NCBI GenBank assembly: GCA_023387635.1
Contig: JAEWHU010000343.1
Span: 1 to 6,611, forward strand
Source of the DNA: Bacillota bacterium
Lineage (GTDB): Bacteria > Bacillota > Clostridia > Lachnospirales > Lachnospiraceae
Length of the DNA: 6,611 bases
Direction of reading: 5' to 3'
A program made the translations under genes and the position numbers. A model generated the notes under the pieces. The model was not told the DNA's origin. It did not search any database and saw only the letters and a list, made by a program, of their open reading frames with translations. Numbering within the stretch: position 1 is the stretch's first letter; every line of letters starts with the position of its first letter. Positions 5,471 to 6,611 of the stretch are shown here, in pieces.

Positions 5471-6611
5471 ATGAAAATCAAGGAGAATAATAAACCAATA
5501 AGATTAAAAGGAAATCCCCTTCCTCTTGGAACAACAGTTAGAAAGGAAGGAGTTAATTTCTCAGTTTCTTTACCAAATGAGCATAAATGTATCTTACACA
5601 TTTATGATAAGGAAACGAAAATAAAATTAGATTCTTTTCTACTTACAAAAGAAGATAAAGTTGGAAGTATTTTTTCTACGTTTATTAAAAACATAAATCC
5701 AAATGAATGTATTTATCGTTATGAAATTAAAGAGAAACAATTCATTGACCCTTATGCTAAGGCTATAATTGGAAGAGATGCTTTTGGAAGCTATGGTAAG
5801 GATAGAGATAAAGAGACTTATGGAGCTTTTAATAGTAAAAGTAATTCACTTAAAGAAGATAAAGGATTATTAATTCCGTATAATGAATTAACTATTTATG
5901 AGTTAAATGTTAGAGGATTTACAATGGAAAAAACCTCTAATGTTAAAAATAGAGGAACGTTTAAAGGACTAAGTGAGAAAATCCCTTATCTGAAAGAGCT
6001 GGGAATAAATTGTGTTATGTTAATGCCATGCTATGAGTTTGATGAAATAATGGTACTAGATAGTAGCACACATCAGTATAAGGTGAATGTATGGGGATAT
6101 AGTGAAAGCAATTATTACTTTGCACCAAAGTCTTCCTATGGATGCAAAGATGCTAGTGTGGAATTAAAGACCTTGATTAGGGAACTTCATCAAAATGGAA
6201 TAGAAATAATCATGGATATGTATTTCGTTAGAGGAACGAATCAAACATTAATATCTGATTGCATTCGGTATTGGGTAGAGGAATATCATGTGGATGGGTT
6301 TAAGTTAAGTGGAGAATCACTACCAGTTACTTTACTAGCCACAGATCCTATATTAAGTGAAACTAAAATAATAGGGGAAGGATTTCCTATAGAAGAGATC
6401 TATCAGAAAGATTTTGAACCTATATATAAAAATCTTGCGGAATATAATAGTGGTTATTCCAATGACGTAAAGCAGTTTTTGCGTGGTGATGAAGAAAAAG
6501 TATATTCATTTTCAAATCGGTTTATAAAAAATCCCACCAAGTGTGGTGTAATAAATTATATAACGAATCATGATGGATTTTCGCTAAATGATTTGTATTC
6601 TTACGATGTAA
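5471..6611 (+). CDS. CBM48-GH13 glycogen-debranching-like protein lacking the catalytic nucleophile; 3'-truncated
   Basis: The open frame runs 380 codons off the window end. AGAGGTG (5461-5467) precedes the ATG, 16 bases after the previous stop. Residues about 9-100 form a CBM48-type domain (GNPLPLGTTVRKEGVNFSVSL). The barrel begins at LTIYELNVRGFT (140-151) and shows GlgX/isoamylase landmarks: LMPCYEFDE (184-192), VWGYSESNYYF (207-217), a YNSGYSNDVKQFLRGD segment (325-340) and NHDGFSLNDLYSY (366-378, region IV). Such enzymes cleave alpha-1,6 branches of glycogen or amylopectin. Here region I reads DMYFVR (249-254) instead of DxxxNH. Region II reads GFKLS (276-280) instead of GFRFD, so Ser280 replaces the nucleophile Asp and Lys278 the Arg. 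Glu303 (IIGEGFP, region III), His367 and Asp368 remain. Only about 27 residues separate region I from region II, much shorter than in active relatives. There is no signal peptide, so it is cytoplasmic. It is probably a glycan-binding pseudoenzyme; altered catalysis is possible. Confidence 0.88.
   Translation, partial: MKIKENNKPIRLKGNPLPLGTTVRKEGVNFSVSLPNEHKCILHIYDKETKIKLDSFLLTKEDKVGSIFSTFIKNINPNECIYRYEIKEKQFIDPYAKAIIGRDAFGSYGKDRDKETYGAFNSKSNSLKEDKGLLIPYNELTIYELNVRGFTMEKTSNVKNRGTFKGLSEKIPYLKELGINCVMLMPCYEFDEIMVLDSSTHQYKVNVWGYSESNYYFAPKSSYGCKDASVELKTLIRELHQNGIEIIMDMYFVRGTNQTLISDCIRYWVEEYHVDGFKLSGESLPVTLLATDPILSETKIIGEGFPIEEIYQKDFEPIYKNLAEYNSGYSNDVKQFLRGDEEKVYSFSNRFIKNPTKCGVINYITNHDGFSLNDLYSYDV

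Noticed and set aside
6182..6320. Frameshift or sequencing error as the cause of the missing GH13 catalytic residues
   Set aside because: The reading frame is continuous and family landmarks resume in the same frame on both sides (RYWVEEYHVDGF, then IIGEGFP and NHDGF), so the substitutions appear genuine.

Overview
The window is AT-rich DNA (roughly one third G+C by eye) with short intergenic gaps, AGAGG/GAGGTG-type ribosome sites and protein sequences that look like those of anaerobic Firmicutes. The pairing of an HxxxD acyltransferase-like protein with a DUF6320-type zinc-ribbon membrane protein, together with a rhamnose kinase, suggests Lachnospiraceae, perhaps near Lachnoclostridium (Clostridium) phytofermentans. 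This placement is inferred from recalled families, not from a search.

Layout. (1) 1-1403, + strand: L-rhamnulokinase (rhaB), lacking only its first few residues at the window edge. (2) 1408-1443: a strong hairpin between convergent genes that can terminate transcription both ways. (3) 1463-3094, - strand: a YbiT/YkpA-like ABC-F ATPase. Its second nucleotide-binding domain has lost the Walker A lysine and the switch histidine. (4) 3095-3520: a 426-base divergent intergenic region. It holds the ABC-F promoter, a good sigma-A-type promoter on the + strand (TTGACT-17-TAAAAT) and a leader of about 225 bases containing a terminator-like hairpin, all ahead of the next gene. (5) 3521 to the window end, + strand: three tightly spaced genes, probably one operon. 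They encode a condensation/alcohol-acetyltransferase-like protein with an HSLSDG motif, a zinc-ribbon six-helix membrane protein (DUF6320-like), and a CBM48-GH13 protein built like a glycogen debranching enzyme (GlgX/isoamylase type), which runs off the window.

The most interesting point is the last gene. It keeps the fold-level landmarks of a GH13 debranching enzyme but has Ser where the catalytic nucleophile Asp belongs and Lys in place of the invariant Arg. The Asn and His of region I are missing, and the segment between regions I and II is much shorter than usual. It is probably a glycan-binding pseudoenzyme or an enzyme with changed chemistry. Its co-transcription with a CoA-type acyltransferase-like protein and a membrane zinc-ribbon protein, behind a possible attenuator, makes this three-gene cassette the best candidate here for an undescribed system. 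A role in modifying a polysaccharide or lipid at the membrane is speculation from that context.
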